The notes under the pieces were generated by a model that was not told the DNA's origin, searched no databases, and saw only the letters and a program-made list of their open reading frames with translations. Positions 37,354-51,659 of a stretch of 60,000 nucleotides of DNA are shown here, piece after piece. The translations under genes were made by a program, and so were the position numbers. The first letter of the stretch is position 1; every line of letters starts with the position of its first letter. The stretch lies in NCBI RefSeq assembly GCF_932526225.1, contig NC_064041.1, forward strand, positions 10,834,813 to 10,894,812, given 5' to 3'. Source of the DNA: Nematostella vectensis (taxonomy: Eukaryota; Cnidaria; Anthozoa; Actiniaria; Edwardsiidae).

Positions 37354-38810
37354 GTAAGTCCACACTCGCCTTTGAAATACATTTTGTGCTGGAAAACAAA
37401 TAATTTATAAGGCGTAAAGAACACTCTGAGCCGCTTTATCTGCGATCATAAATACGCCGCTTGCGATAGAAGTGATTGTCAAGGTGATTGCGCGCATCAG
37501 GACTTAGTGGACTAAACCCGGGCTTATCTCAGAGAGTTAGTTTGTGTTTCTTAAGTGCGATTTCGGGTGTGTTTGTTGGTCTTTGTCGATCTCGGCGATA
37601 TGGAAAAACGTTAATTATTAAAAGCTGGATTTTACAGTAACACACAGTAAGGATACAATGAGAGGAAGCCTTGAGCTCAACCACTGAATTCAATTTGAAT
37701 TCTGCTTTTCTTGTTTTATGCAGCTGAAGTTCAATTTGTGGGGCGTTTTTGCTACCCTTCAATTAAATCGAAATATTTGTTTTTCTTCAAAAATTAACCC
37801 CTTATATCAAGTGCGTGAATTGATATTTTCCTCTCGATGATTGTGAATATCCTAATTTATGTTTACATTTTCACTGAACTGTTTGATCTGTTTGTTTCGT
37901 TTAAATTTTCAATGACACGATTTTCTTATCAATACTTCTATGAAAGCACGCAAATGTGAGTCACTCCATGGTGTGTCCGAGTCAATGCTATCGTAAAAAA
38001 ATACGGAAAATACAGCACTATCTTATAATACTGTTAATCGAAAATACTCAAGCCTGTCCAGCCAAGTGCGAGTTTTCGATTAAAAGCCGTTAACTTGAGG
38101 GGAGACTATTGTTATCCACGTTGACGATCATATAGGACAAGAGGGAATGTTTTGCGGTGAACGTTACCAAAGCAAAGATAACAAAAAAACTTAAAACTGA
38201 GCTCCCAAACGAGCTCTGAGGTGGCCTTGTTTTCGCGACTCTCACACATCCAAATTTCATTGCGGAACCCTTTTTTGTATACATTTTTAATAAGCACCAA
38301 TCAATTAACTCACTCATCGCCGTAAGGCCGATATTTTTTTTACTTGACTCTTTTTTAATTCAGTGTTATGCCATACGAATCACTGTTTATGATATCGTCC
38401 TTTCGCGTGTCGTGGTGTGAGTGGGCTGTGTTGCACAATAACAGAGCCGTGATATTGATAATACAGCAGCCTAGAGATTTTTAACCATTTACAGATCAAA
38501 CCATAATGATGACAACCTTTTTGTTTTAGGTTCTCGCCACTTCACTTGCTAAAACACGTTGTTATTATCTATGTTTGTCTTTCTTTGATAGAAAATATTG
38601 TTGCATCTGGATTACCGATATGAGCAGACAATTGCTTTCTTAACCTATGTGTTATGGTAGCTTATTTTATCATCCTCTTCGTCATTTTTTAGATGCCTCT
38701 TTATTCGCTCTTTTGGGTTTCTTTTTATTCACTCTCTTGCTTACCCTCTTGCTCACTCCTGTTCACTCTTTTGATCGCGCTCTTAATCACTTTCTTGTCC
38801 ACTTTCTCCC
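37354..38810. other. Sequence without recognised features
   Basis: The sequence is AT-rich, with no exon or repeat I can name. If the proposed first exon is right, all of 37354-51659 is one long intron. Confidence 0.4.
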
Positions 38811-39480
38811 TCTCTATCAGGTGATTCTGGTCACCTTGATCACTCTCTTAATCACTTTCTTGTCCCCTCTCTCTCTATCTGGTGATTCTGGTCACCTTGA
38901 TCGCTTTCTTAATCTCTTTCTTGGCCCCTATCTTTCTCTCTATCTGGTGATTCTGGTCATCTTGATCGCTGTCTTAATTACTTCTTGTCCCCTCTCTCTC
39001 TATCTGGTGATTCTGGTCACCTTGATCGCTCTCTTAATCACTTTCTTGTCCCCTCTCTCTCTCTATCTGGTGATTCTGGTCACCTTGATCGCTCTCTTAA
39101 TCACTTTCTTGTCCCCTCTCTCTCTCTATCTGGTGATTCTGGTCACCTTGATCGCTTTCTTAATCACTTTCTTGTCCCCTCTCTCTCTATCGGGTAATTC
39201 TGGTCACCTTGATCGCTGTCTTAATCACTTTCTTGTCCCCTCCCTCTCTATCTGGTGATTATGGTCACCGTGATCGCTCTCTTAATCACTTTCTTGGCCC
39301 CTCCCTCTCTATCTGGTGATTTTGGTCACCTTGATCGCTTTCTTAATCACTTTCTTGTTCCCTCTCTCTCTCTATCTGGTGATTCTGGTCACCTTGATCG
39401 CTCTCTTAATCACTTTCTTGGCCCATCTCTATCTGATGATTCTGGTCACCTTGATCGCTCTCTCTTTTTAGCACGCTCTC
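38811..39480. repeat. 60-65 bp tandem repeat, about 11 copies
   Basis: GTGATTCTGGTCACCTTGAT recurs at 38821, 38882, 38947, 39007, 39070, 39133, 39194, 39254, 39315, 39379 and 39435, followed each time by CTCTTAATCACTTTCTTGTC and a CTCTCTCTCTAT run. The apparent hydrophobic open frame over this stretch is a repeat product. Confidence 0.93.
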
Positions 39481-39784
39481 TGTGTCTATCTTTACCACTA
39501 TTTCATGCCTGTTTATCCACATAAAAACAAGTATAAATAGATAGTTATAAATATATATACCGTTTACAGCTTTGCTGTAACGCTATTATATTTATAAAAA
39601 AACGAGGGGATGTCCGTAAATGGCACTTCAAAGGCAACGTTAGCCAATACTACGGGCGGGGTCGGAGGTGATTCAGAATAACCCAATGTTATGAGCTTGT
39701 ACCTGGAAAAAGCTACAATTCTATACAAAACTGTTGAGACGCTTACCAAATTCGAATTGTAAAAGGCGATCGATATACATAATA

Positions 39785-40985
39785 GGGGACTTGCGCTAAG
39801 AAGTCACGTGACTTTTTAGGTGGCCAAACTAACGCGTGTTCAGGCTTTTAGCGGCAAAATGAACGCAATAAAAGGCAACTTATTTAGTGCTAACAAGAGA
39901 GCATAAGATAAGAGATGAACACATGGCGCGCCATGGCACCCGCGCCATGTCGATTCCGAATCTGGCTATTTTTAGGAACCACCACCTCACCACTGCGCGT
40001 GATCATTTTTACACACCCTACCCCCGCGCTTTGCCATTTACATCTTGTTGTTTGCCGCTGTTTTGTGACTTGAATCCGGAAAAAAACACCCTATTTGCAT
40101 TAATTACATCGACAATTTCATTCTGGCATCAAGGATACAGGTAGTTGCGATTTATTAAGGGGATTTAGTACTTAGAGAATTGCAAGATTTCAAAAACGTG
40201 TAAAAAAAAAGACTACAGAGACTTTATTGAAAATCAAGAGCGGAAAACTTCGTGCTTCAAACACCGCTTTCCGCTCTACTTGCTGCTTCTTCGTGGTTTG
40301 TCAACATTCATTATCTTCCTAATGGTCAAACAAAATCTGTAAGTTAGATATAACATTGATTTTTGTGAATATTCCGGTTAATTGAGAAGGAATCCAAGAA
40401 AAAACAATTCATAAAACTATCCTTGTAGCGAGGGAATTCATTTTTGTGATGATCAAAGCCAGCAAGCTGAAGTATCTGAAGTATCTCTAATAGTGAAAAA
40501 ATAAAGAGGGAGATATTACTGTACTTCTTTGATGTTGTTTCCTAGACATTTCTATAACTATTAAAGTATATTATACAAGCTGGAGTCGGGATTTAAATAA
40601 AACGAGGCATCAAAGCCAATTTAAAGGTCGTCGGTGTTTTCTTTCTTTTTGACTTGACTTCGCCGCCCAGACAAACAAAACAGTCAAACTTTCAGGGATT
40701 TAGCTTTTTGTAAGTATATTTGCCAATCTTGCTTACTTAAGTTAGACTTGTTTTCTTCTTCCGGGTTATTTCACATGATCTCTTTTCATTCCTATTGAGT
40801 TGGCAAAACAACAACACGCAACCCGCGGGGGAGCAGGACAAAATAAAAGGAGAAAATCTAGGGAAAATCCTCACGCGCAGTGGTGGGGTGGTGGTTACTA
40901 AAAATAGCCAGATTCGGAATCGACATGGCGCGCGGGTAATACCAAAGTGTCCCTCTCTTATCTTATGCTCTTTTGGTGCTAACGA
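39785..40985. mobile_element. Long terminal-inverted-repeat element, probably composite
   Basis: Sequence at about 39886-40085 is matched in inverted orientation by about 40785-40983: both ends carry GAGCATAAGATAAGAGA, then CATGTCGATTCCGAATCTGG and CTATTTTTAG.AACCACCACC. The arms are about 200 bp with small gaps, separated by 0.7 kb with no open frame for a transposase. The outer left edge (39785-39885) begins with GGGGACTTGCGCTAAGA, the same end as the MITE at 56458, after a TA. Its partner end was not found on the right, which suggests nesting or truncation. Confidence 0.75.
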
Positions 40986-40989
40986 AGAA

Positions 40990-43900
40990 AGCAAAAAAGT
41001 TTTTGTCCAGAGAGGGTTTATTTCATTTTAAAGTTTTATTTTTTTCGTCGTTCTATGGCGTGACGGGTGGAGTCATTTCTGTGTATGTTTTGGTTTGAAT
41101 TTGCCATCCAAAAAGTCAGTTCATATCTCCCCTTTTGGGGAGGGGGAAGGAGATGGATTATGGTTTATGGATTAAAACCATATGGATGGATTATAACCAT
41201 AATTATCTGTCACATGCACGCAGTCCTTAACGTCCTTGACGCCCACTCGCAGCTAATGCTTTGTATTTAACAACGGATAGGCGTCTGAAGAAAAGCGTCT
41301 CCTATCGCGCAAAGCATCCTGGCCCTTAATCTATCGCAACAAACAGTGTGCGTTAATACCAACTTGGCAAACTGCGCTCGAGATAACTTATAATTAGCCT
41401 CACAATGCAAACAGCCAAATGATGGGCATGGAATGAGCTGCGGTTAAGTAGAGTTCCGTTAAACGTGCGAGAGGCCAGTGGCTTGTGATGTCTGGTGTAG
41501 CAGTATGGCTGTGACGCTATATTTCGGACCGCTACGAGGCAGATTGTAAGTTCCGCGTGCTTACCTGGAAAACTAGTAGAAAAGTCGTACTAGTGTGTAA
41601 TGTGTATTGCCTATTGTGTCATATGTAGTACTTAATGGTTTAGCTTAAACTCTAAGCACACACTGTGCACACATGTGGCACGACTGATCTTTTTCCTGTA
41701 ATCTATAATGTTTTATTTTTTTAGAAATTTTTCGCTGTTAGCTGGACTTCAAACAAGCTTTTTAAAATGACGTTTATGCATTATCAATAAGTAATACTGT
41801 CGCAGTAGTTTGTGGGAATCATGTTGAGAATATCGTACCAGGTTTTTAACAAGACGACTTAACATCAGAGTATAGGACCGACAGCATTATTTGTTTAGCT
41901 TGTTAAAGAAATCCCGTATCAGAGTTTTTGTTTACAAGTTTGTTTTTATGGTTGTTTTGATAAAAAAGGTTAGGTTTTGTTTATTATGTCTTAACACGCT
42001 CTCCCAGTATCTTTATATATCAATAACAGCATTTATTCATGTACCTCTCAAGCCATTGACAGACTTGTTACCGATAACCCAGATTACTAAATTTGACAAG
42101 ATTTTCGAGGTGCTCCATCAACAGTACAATTTATCTAATTTTTATGAACCGATAAATGCAGAATAACGCTTTTATACTCCATCAATTCCGACTCCTCCTT
42201 TATTAACCAGGTCTAATAAAATATGTAGTAGGCTATACTGTTAGTACGAATTTAAATGCGCAAAGTCGAATAATTTACGATTGTTCTTTTTAATCACCGA
42301 AGAATCGCAGTAGGTGGGCTTAACTCGGACATTTTCTGTCCATCTTTCTCTTAATTTCCAATAGATGTCAGAATTTGATTTAATTATGATAACAGCCATT
42401 GGCACTTATAAAGTACCCTTAAAATAAAGCTTCAAGTGTAAAGCGAGGATTGTTGGCACTTAGACTAACACTTCGTTTATTGTTTATTGTTTTTATCACT
42501 CAAGATAGCACAGTTCGCACCTATTGTTTGTTTTGCTTTATACCTACAAGACGCTACAACTTTCGATGAAAACCTAAACAAATTTACCTAGAGATTGATC
42601 TTTCACCACTGCTCCCACATTCGAATTCAACTATTAACGTTGAGAGTGTTCTCGAGTTGGTGTGTTTTCACCGTCAGCCGTTTTTATAATCCTCTATACA
42701 AATAGACTTCAGGTTAATTGTTTTTACGTATACACCAATCCGTCTTGTAATTGGTTTGTCAAGAATGCTGCTAACTCTCATCATCATAGAGTCGTTCCCC
42801 CGGGAGTGGTGGATGTACCATTTCTTCGTTGTAAGTAAGGATCAGTCGAGGTTAAATATAAAATTTCGAACACCTTACCGAGAGATTGCGAAACGCCTGC
42901 GACAATTGTGAAACGGAAAAAGTTTTTGGATGTCTCCCGGAATTTACAAATCTCGGAAATGTTCCCGAAATTGCCTGGAAGTTTAAAGATCGTGTGTATT
43001 GGTTATCTACATCGCTAATCCCGAGTCATCGAAAAGGTGCGTGCGTTATCTTTTGTTCCGTCTTCGGAAAAACATAGGAGCTTTGAAAATATTATGGCAT
43101 TGTCTGCGTGATGATTTCTTGTAGTAACTGTCGATTGTGTACATGTCGTGTTGGTTATCGCGGCGAAGAGAGGTGTTGTTATCGGAGTTTATTGTCAAAC
43201 TCGCGCCCCTCACGCTGTGAGAAACTCTGATCTCATGCCGAACAAGAAATAAAGATATACTTAGTATATGAATCTTTCTAGCGGTAGAACAGTCTTATTT
43301 CCAGGTGCTAAAATATAAACATATCTTACATCACCTCCTGTTACTCGCTCTTCTATCGTGACATTATCCTGCCAATGGTGAAAGTAAAAGTCATTTTCCT
43401 TTGAGTACGAAATGTGGATTTAGCAAGAGACCACACTAGCTCCGAAGATAAATTTGCTCCTACGAAGGGGGCTAATACACGAAACGCTTACACAGAAGAT
43501 GTACAACCTCCCCCTTCAACCCTGTGTTGATTTGATTCTCCATCGCTAGCTAGTGTTCAACATAAGTTAAAGAGTTCTAGCGAAAGGTTAACAGCTCCTC
43601 AAGGAACTTGTGGAATATGCACCTGACTGATGTACAATATTAGCAACATATTGATGTTGGACTCATCGAAAAAAAAAATGCTTTTTGACTTACATTATTT
43701 ATTGGTATTGCAGAAAACATCTAAAACGGTTCAGTACGATTCGTAAGACACTAAGCTCTCCAAGATTTTGATTTTTTTGTACTAGTTGTAAACTCGTTAT
43801 TTGCTTTAATAATGAAATATAAAATGGTAAAGCTTGATTATAGTATTTTATAATATAAGCACAAATATCTGTGTTTACTCTTTTAAAGATGAATTTATAT

Positions 43901-45360
43901 CTGATGCACCACGCCATAATCTTCGGTTGGTTTTCTAAAGAAGGTATCAAACTATAATAAAATTTTCATCTGTGGTTCGCCATTTGCTTACCTTTGCCTT
44001 TTTATGACACATCTATATAATTCCTTTATCTATTGGAACAGATCATGTGATAGATAAGACCATCTAAAACAAACAAATTATCCTAAAGTCTAAATTTTCG
44101 TACCTTTTCCTGAAAGAAAGGTATTTAATTGTACAGTGCTTGAATACACCAAAAAGCTAAAACGTTACGTTATCACTATGCCACATCTATTCAATTCTTA
44201 TGTCTTTAAAGAGAGATAAAAAAGAGATAGAGGTAAAAAAAAATCTTAAGCAAACAGATTATATATAGCCTTAATTTTCATATCGTCTCCGGAAATAATG
44301 TTTTGCTTTGAAGAGTGCTTTTGAAAATATTTTTTTTTCAAAAAGCTTTTCCCAACTCGTTAATAATACAGTGCTATTGAAAGCCACATAATGCCTAAGG
44401 GCCTTGGAAAGTATTCCTTAGCGAACCGCAGCGTTTCACTTCGGCTGTGTTGAACAAACATCAATTCTCCGTGAGAGTTTCGTTAACTTTACTTCTAATC
44501 ATTATTGATCAGTCAAAAGTAGAACACCATTCCAAGAAACCACAGTGTCGCCTTCTCAATTTACACATACAGGGCAAGTCACTCTGCCAATTTGTGCGTG
44601 TTTTGATTGCTCCATTTACGTTATTGATAAGCTCAAGTTAACAACAACTTGATGGATGAGAGATAAATCATTTCAAAGCTCAATTCATCATGTTATTGAC
44701 TTGTGGAAGGACGTGGGATTTCTTTATTCCCCAGGCGAAGTCTCCCTACTAATATGCTAGACGGTTCAGCAATCCTTAAGTGCCATTACAGCAGGTTTCG
44801 AAATGGCGGCAATTGGAACTTTAATGGGGTTTCGAATAATGTTTTTTCTCTTGAAGCTTCGAAAAAATCTTCTGGTAACATCTGGTAAGCCTCGACCTCG
44901 TGTGGCCTATATTCAGAATTCATGTGTTATTTATTCATTATATTTATTCTCCAAACTATTTAAAAGAATTTGTAAAAAAAAAGGATTACCTCTATTAGTC
45001 TATATACTAAAAATCAGATTCTGTTTTAGTATCTAACAGCCAAAGCTTAGAAATAGCAGGTCTTTCATATCACTCTAAGGGCGACTAGTTGTTAGGATAT
45101 TTAGATGCAGTCATACTCCTGTTTCAAATATGGTTGTACTCGGAGAATCCCTGTGATGAGACCCGCGGTGGGCCATGGGTATTATATAAATGGCTGCATC
45201 CTGGTTCATGAAAGCCGTGTGAACAATTAGAGATAAACAACATTGCTAAAGCTTTCTAAGCCTGTGTATGTTTTTATTTACACTTTTTCCCTATTTATTT
45301 GATACCCATGAAGCACTGCGGGTCACGATACATGGATTCTTGGGTGCAACCTTAAAGAAT
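40990..45360. other. Sequence without recognised genes
   Basis: There is an AT-rich small inverted repeat with ATGGATTATGG/CCATAA words at 41150-41210. The rest holds short random open frames only; nothing else is identified. Confidence 0.45.
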
Positions 45361-45364
45361 TTCA

Positions 45365-45590
45365 ATCACCCACGCCTTTGTTATTGTTATCATTAAAAAT
45401 ACAACGATTTATTTGCGAGAAAATTCAAAATAGCAATCTGCGAATGAAGTCTGATATGTTATTGACGATATTTGAAAATATCATGGTTACGCTTTTGAAT
45501 TAGCCGATGGACATACATTCTTTGAGTCACTCGGCATTGAGCGGGAGCATAAAATGGCGGCGTGGTTGGCATTCTTTAATTGAAAAAGGT
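45365..45590 (+). mobile_element. Dispersed MITE-like repeat, diverged copy C
   Basis: It shares ACGCCTTTGTTATTGTT at the left, GCCGATGGA in the middle and AAAATGGCGGC near the right with 51949-52171, in the same order and spacing. The rest is diverged. A shorter left-end fragment (GCCACGCCTTTGTTAT) is at about 33680. Confidence 0.6.
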
Positions 45591-46087
45591 GTATAATTGT
45601 ACTGATGTCATGTAAAAAAAAAACATCTACTATAAGTTTTTGTCTGAGATTTTGTCAATTTTAACACAAGGTTGTACATTTGCATCGTTTGTAGTACAAA
45701 AAGTGAACTAAATATCTCGCCCTTTCCTAACAATAGAGGTGATTTTGAACGAGATTTCAAAACAAAAAAAATGTCGTTACTGGGGGTGGTCACGTAAATG
45801 AGCTCTCGTGAGTGACCACTGCCCAAAACTATAGGGGGCTATAGGTTACGCGAAAAGTTATAGCATCCTATTTAAATTCAGAAATAAGTGTGGGATTTTA
45901 AGGTTGATGACTAAATCTTACTTACTCGTTGAAACCTAAAGGCCTGACTAAACTAGGCGACATGTCGAGCTCGACATGTAGCGTGTGACATGTCTCGTAA
46001 AGGTTTCCTAGTCTAGCCACTATCAAAAACAAGTAGTGCGCTACAATAGTATGTAGAGCGCGACACGAAAATGATTCTCAACAACAA

Positions 46088-46497
46088 CAGTCAAAACCCG
46101 CGTGTAAGAACCAAGTTTTTTTTTTCAAGTCTGTCAAAACAGGTTCTTATAAGGTTGGGGCACTTACTAACAATTAAATCAAAATAGGTTCTTATTTCTT
46201 TTTCCAAGTTGCTAGCAGTAGGATTCATAATTACAGAAGTTTGACTGAATACACAGCCACTTTTTAGATATCATCCTACTATATGTTATATCTGTAATCT
46301 TATCTTTATGGAAGAGCAAAATGTTTAGCAAATTTGTTGCATCTTTTGTTTAATTTTTCATCAATTGTAATCAATCATATAAGAACCTTTTCAATTTTTT
46401 TTTGGCTTAAAAGGTTCTTATATTTTGGGGTACTAGAATCCTAAATTTCTACCTTAGGTCCTCAAATCACTAGGTTCTTACATGTGGGTTTTTACTG
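46088..46497. mobile_element. 410 bp MITE-like element with about 25 bp inverted ends
   Basis: The left end CAGTCAAAACCCGCGTGTAAGAACC (46088-46112) is matched by the reverse complement of the right end (CAGTAAAAACCCACATGTAAGAACC at 46473-46497). The interior holds several AGGTTCTTAT words. No transposase frame and no clear target duplication are seen. A partial copy of the same end is at 32266. Confidence 0.75.
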
Positions 46498-46499
46498 TA

Positions 46500-49400
46500 T
46501 CCGAGAATTTTTTTTGTCTCTGCTACAAGGGCGCGCGCTTCAATGATTTTCGAGGTGGCTAAATTAAAAAACATGTTACACACTTCATGTCTACGGGCTA
46601 CATGCTGGTAAGTGGATGATAGGTCGTGGTCTACTTAACAAGTTTAAAGTTAAAGGCCGGGATACTTTTTTAGTTAAGAAGCAATTCAAAACAAAATTCG
46701 AACTAGTTACCTAAACTTAGAGCTGTGTGCCGAGAAACATGGGTCCAGAAAAGTTGCTGCTATTGCGTGACAGCCATTGTTAGTATTTGTTAGTAGCGTG
46801 ACGGCTATTGAATAGTTACGTGACGGCTTTTGCTACGGTAACATGACTGCTATTGGTCCTAATCACGTGAATATCGATATAAAGCCAGCACGTGACATTT
46901 GATAAACTGCACTCTCTGAAACCAAGTATTTCTTTGGTGTGTGTGCTTACTACTGATAAGAATTCTTTTTATTTAAAAAAAATAATTTGGAAATTGTATG
47001 TAAATTATATGAACTACCTGCTTGGTATATAACATTTACTGACCACAAACCGAATTCATCACCCATTCCAAAATTTGGCGGTTGCTCTTATTAATATCAG
47101 CCAATATATGCCAAAGAGCTCGCCTCAACCGAGAAACAGGCACTTTAATGACAGCCATGAAATTGATATCCCAAAATGTGACAAAGAAGTCATTGCAGCA
47201 TAACCTTTGAATAAGCTTTGACGTTTATCCATTGTATTGTTAAAAACTATCCATTGTTAACAACGGTTGCACTCGTCAGTCACAAATCAGAGCATTCCAT
47301 GGTATTTAACTCCACCCCATGCCGTCAATTTTCCGTTGATTTAAACTTTTTCAGGTCTTCAAGCGAAATCCAGGAGATATTTTAAACGAGGCTGATAAGT
47401 ATTTTAAAAGTATCTTAAGTTTTATTAAAGTGCTGGTTATGATAGCTGTATTGGATTCCTGTCAGACACTTTATTATATAAGGAAGACAAAAGGATTTGT
47501 ACAAATTCAATTATCTCTGCGATCTGATGCGGTTTACCCACTGTGGTCGCGACAGTGGGCTTTCCTCCCGTACAAGCCCTCTGATTGGTCGAGCCGTGCA
47601 ATCTTGATGTCCTTCCAAACCTTTCAAACGTCGCATGGTAACCGACTTTAAATGGAATTAACATCCGGTCTAAACAATTTCCCTAAATGATCTGACCGTT
47701 ACAAAATGGCTTTCAACTGTTAACAGGTCTAACGGAACCGAGAAGACACCTGTGCGGGTCAAGGTGTAATACTGGGGATCTCCCCTAGCGGGACTTTGCG
47801 GGATTACGCGAGAGCATCATGTTATATCGGGCGGTTTGGATAGACGCCAAAATGAAATTTTAGGTATATTCTGGTTAGTACTCTCTTGCAAAGGTGGCGA
47901 GTGGACTTGATTGCGTGAACAGCAGATGTTGTAAAGTTTACGTTTGCCTTGGTCTTGCGTCTAAATACCAGGTTTATTAATACGGGAAAAGGTGAGTGTA
48001 ATAACTGAAAGCTGCGCCTTTTCTCGCGTGAACTCACGGATTAATTTGCGTTTATGAGAACAAGATAATTGTTTCCTTTGTAATAACACCGCTATCGGTA
48101 GTCTTTGCACTATGATTCTAGTTCACCGATAAACTTAGTATTTCGCTTGTCTTGTGAGGATGAACCACACATTTCCCATTTTTCTATTCTTTATTCTTTT
48201 CTGCTTCTAGAAAATACCCATTTTAGTAGAGTCAATTTTTTGCTTCGAACGAGTGATTTCAAGGAATCATAATAAGGAAAAATAAAAAAATTATTTCTAT
48301 TAGTTTGATACTTTTGTATCATTGGTTCTCAGTTCAAATTTCACAGATGCATATGGCATTTTATATGTGAATTCGATGTTCAATATTTACCTTAAAGTTG
48401 TGTAGCTATTCAATCATCAAATATGTCTTCGATACAAAGATAACAGAGCTAGCAACGGTACTTGATAGTTAATTTAGATCTGGCCATAGAGCTTTTGTGA
48501 ACAATTCAACTAAATTGATAGACTAATGTTAATTTTGTGATAGAATCCCCTAGATTCTTTTAACCTTGGATAGTTAAGGCTTTGCAAACGCTTCGATTTT
48601 ACACAGCTATATGCAGTGTTTAAAATTCAAAAGTAAAAAATTGACTACTGTTTTATTTATTTTTTAATCCCATTTTGAGAAAATTTGCCGTAGGCCAACA
48701 CTCAAAACGTTTTATTTGTTAGTATTTTAAATTGAACGCAATTAACTAAATGTATGCTATCCGTATTAAAGTTCAGCTGGGGTACGCTTATTAAGTAAGC
48801 GGAGCTTAGTAGGCAGTGCACGAATCAATTTACAGTTATTTAAAAAAAGCAGAATTAAAAAACGAAGAAAAAAATAATTGTACCCGCGGTATTTTTTCAA
48901 CAAGACGCTAACATTGCCATGTGTAATAACCACAAGATGGCATATTACAAATTACAAAAGTTAACCTTGTTTTTTATTAGAACTTTAGAATTCTGTACGA
49001 AAAAATAACAAGCTCTCTCCATCAAGTTTCCTGTGAAGTTATCATGTTCTGTTTATGATAATATTATTACTTTCCGTGCTTTTTCTAGTATCTTTTTGGT
49101 AATTTCCCAGCGGGCCTTTCTCAGTGACCACCTGTAAATCTTGCCACAGATGCCATTTGTTGTCGTTCGTGGCAGACGTACCACAGGGTGACCACATTCT
49201 ATGGTCAATGATAATCTTCCCGCCAAAAAATGCTTGAGCGCGTGCTTTTTTTGTCTTTTCATATAACAGAGTAAAAATCTACCTCTCATTTGCTCATTTG
49301 CTTCGAAGATATTTTGGCAGAAGTTTTTCTGGTATCTACAAAGTACGTTCGATCAAAATGTATATGCAAGGTTTTGATTTTTTAAATTCTGCTTTGAGAT

Positions 49401-51659
49401 TTGAAGCATTTGAAAAGGAGAAGAGAAAGTTTTTGCAAAATATTTTATTTCGACTTCTTTTTCCTTGTTTTTAGAATATCATTTCCGCATTTAACAAAAG
49501 AAAACAATTAACGCAGCTATAACAATAAAAATTTCTTATAGTCTTCTTCTGTTCCGTTTTATGCTTTTGTTGTTTGTATTTTTTTTAATTCAAACAAATA
49601 TTATTGCACGTCTTGTTCTATTTTAATCTTCCACGCGTCTCTGTGTCACATGAAGCACAAATTATACATTTCGCGAGATCTTCGTTAATTATTTAACATT
49701 TTGGCTTTTTACTGATACTTCTCTCGGCGGAGCTGGAGCCCAAAATAAATCAAAGCTCGAAATGTCTGGAGATCTAATATCACAATTACTTATCTTCCAT
49801 ATATATAAATTAAATAATTCAGAGTAAAATAGAGCTCAAATAAATATATAGAGCCCAAGTTTTAAGAGCAAATGGAAGGTTTTGGTGTTAAAACTTAGAG
49901 TACCGGTTCTCGTTCTCTGAATGAGATGTCGTACGATGGTCCTTGTGGCCATGAAAATTTAATCAGCCGCTCTAGAGAAACCCGTCGCCTGTTAAGTAAT
50001 CATGCAGACGTAATCCCCTCATATCTGGCTTGTATACCATATCTGGCTTTTATATTTTATATTAATCACTCACATTGCCGTGAGCGCTTTGATTTTGAAA
50101 TTTGTGCCGTGAAGGAATCTCCTCTATGTTACTCTGCATTACGCTGTGATCTTTTATTGTTTTCACACACAGGTTTCAGTTATCTTGTTATAGATATTTC
50201 TAAGGAATTCCGTATCAAAGGATGGCAGCAAATTGTAATCTAAGGAATTGAAATTACGTATTTCTTTTCTGAACCTTTTTACGCTGGCATATAGTGCTCT
50301 CAAATTAACCTTCTTGTTTCTTTATGAAACCTCAAGATTAGAACTTTCACCTCAACGTGAGGGAATCCTAATTGAATATCTTGACAAAACAAAGTATTGT
50401 TGTAGAATGGCTTTGCCTACCCAAGACGTTTTTACGGCGACCTGATTGGTCCTTGTTTTGTGTCGTATTTTGACTGACTGTGAGTGTTAAATAGAAGATG
50501 AGTTAAGTCAAAGCACCCGTGAAAATGTTGCTTAGAAATGTACCGATAATCCACTCAAATACACTTCTACTTTTCTACAAGTCTCGCCTGAAAGAGGAAA
50601 TGGAGCAGCTTTAAATTTTTTGACAAAAACAAAGTTGATTCTAAGGAACAAAATCTCTGAATAATGTTATTTTTATCACTGTGAGCGTTCTGTTACTCCT
50701 GGCTTCTTCAAAAAGTGTAATATTCATGTTTAGTAGTTGTTGTGCTTTTAAAATGGAGTCTTGTCGTCTTCGAGTCATAAGGTAAACGAGACATTGTGTT
50801 AAAGTAATTAGTTCAATGTCAAACGATTATCGTCTAGTTTGTATTTGTTGATCTATTGCGACAATTAAGTCATTAAGAGCGCTCGGAATTGTTTCACTGT
50901 ATTGTGTGTACTGTTTCACTATATTTCGTGTACTGTTTCACTAAATTCCGTGTACTGATTTGTTACGTTACGTGCACGGTTTTGTTGTGTTATAAAATAC
51001 GCATTGCGTACAGTAAATCTATCATTAGCTGGGATTAACAAAATACAATTTTATTTGCAATAAACTAGACAGCAGTCCTTTTACTGTCGAAATACGATCA
51101 TGGAAGTTTATTTATAATCGTACTTGAAAGTTGTTTTACTATACTAACCTCTGTTCACCCGACCGGACCGTTTTTTTTTTTTTTCTTGCTGTTCTATCGT
51201 AGATTTTGGTGTTATATTATTCCTGAATAGCACTAGGATCTCTCTCCCCAGGGTTATTTGACTTCTTTGTAGTTCTATCGTAGAGTACGGTGTTGCTCAA
51301 TATTTTCCACAACGCTAAAAGAAGGAATTGTAACATCTTACATGATGACTTGTACTGGACGCTTTTAATAGTACTGGTTGCCTCCTAAGGCAGGCCGTAG
51401 AATCCAGGAAAGAATGAATGCCGATGATAGGGAGGGGGGAGGGGCATCCAGCTTTAAGATAGTATATGCTTCATGGATGAATGCCATATACGGTTAAAGG
51501 AAAGTAAAGAGTGGTCTAACCATTTAATTTTGGATTTCTATCGAGCTTATGGAAATCGCGCGCTATTAAAATTGCAACTTTATCATTTATAAAGTTGGAG
51601 GTTTCAGAGAAGGGACTGAGGCTAACACCCATTCATTCGTGATATTTTTTGTACTTTAG
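46500..51659. other. Sequence without recognised genes
   Basis: It contains a repeated GTGACGGCTATTG-like word at 46760-46860, a hairpin at 47537-47559 and a 24 bp TGTACTGTTTCACTA repeat at 50895-50960. The 47520-47800 part is relatively CpG-rich with an ATTGG motif. No exon is recognised. Confidence 0.45.

Noticed and set aside
38647-39524. A 203-codon hydrophobic frame resembling a membrane protein
   Set aside because: It is a translation of the 60-65 bp tandem repeat; the hydrophobic heptads come from CTCTCT/CTTGATC words.
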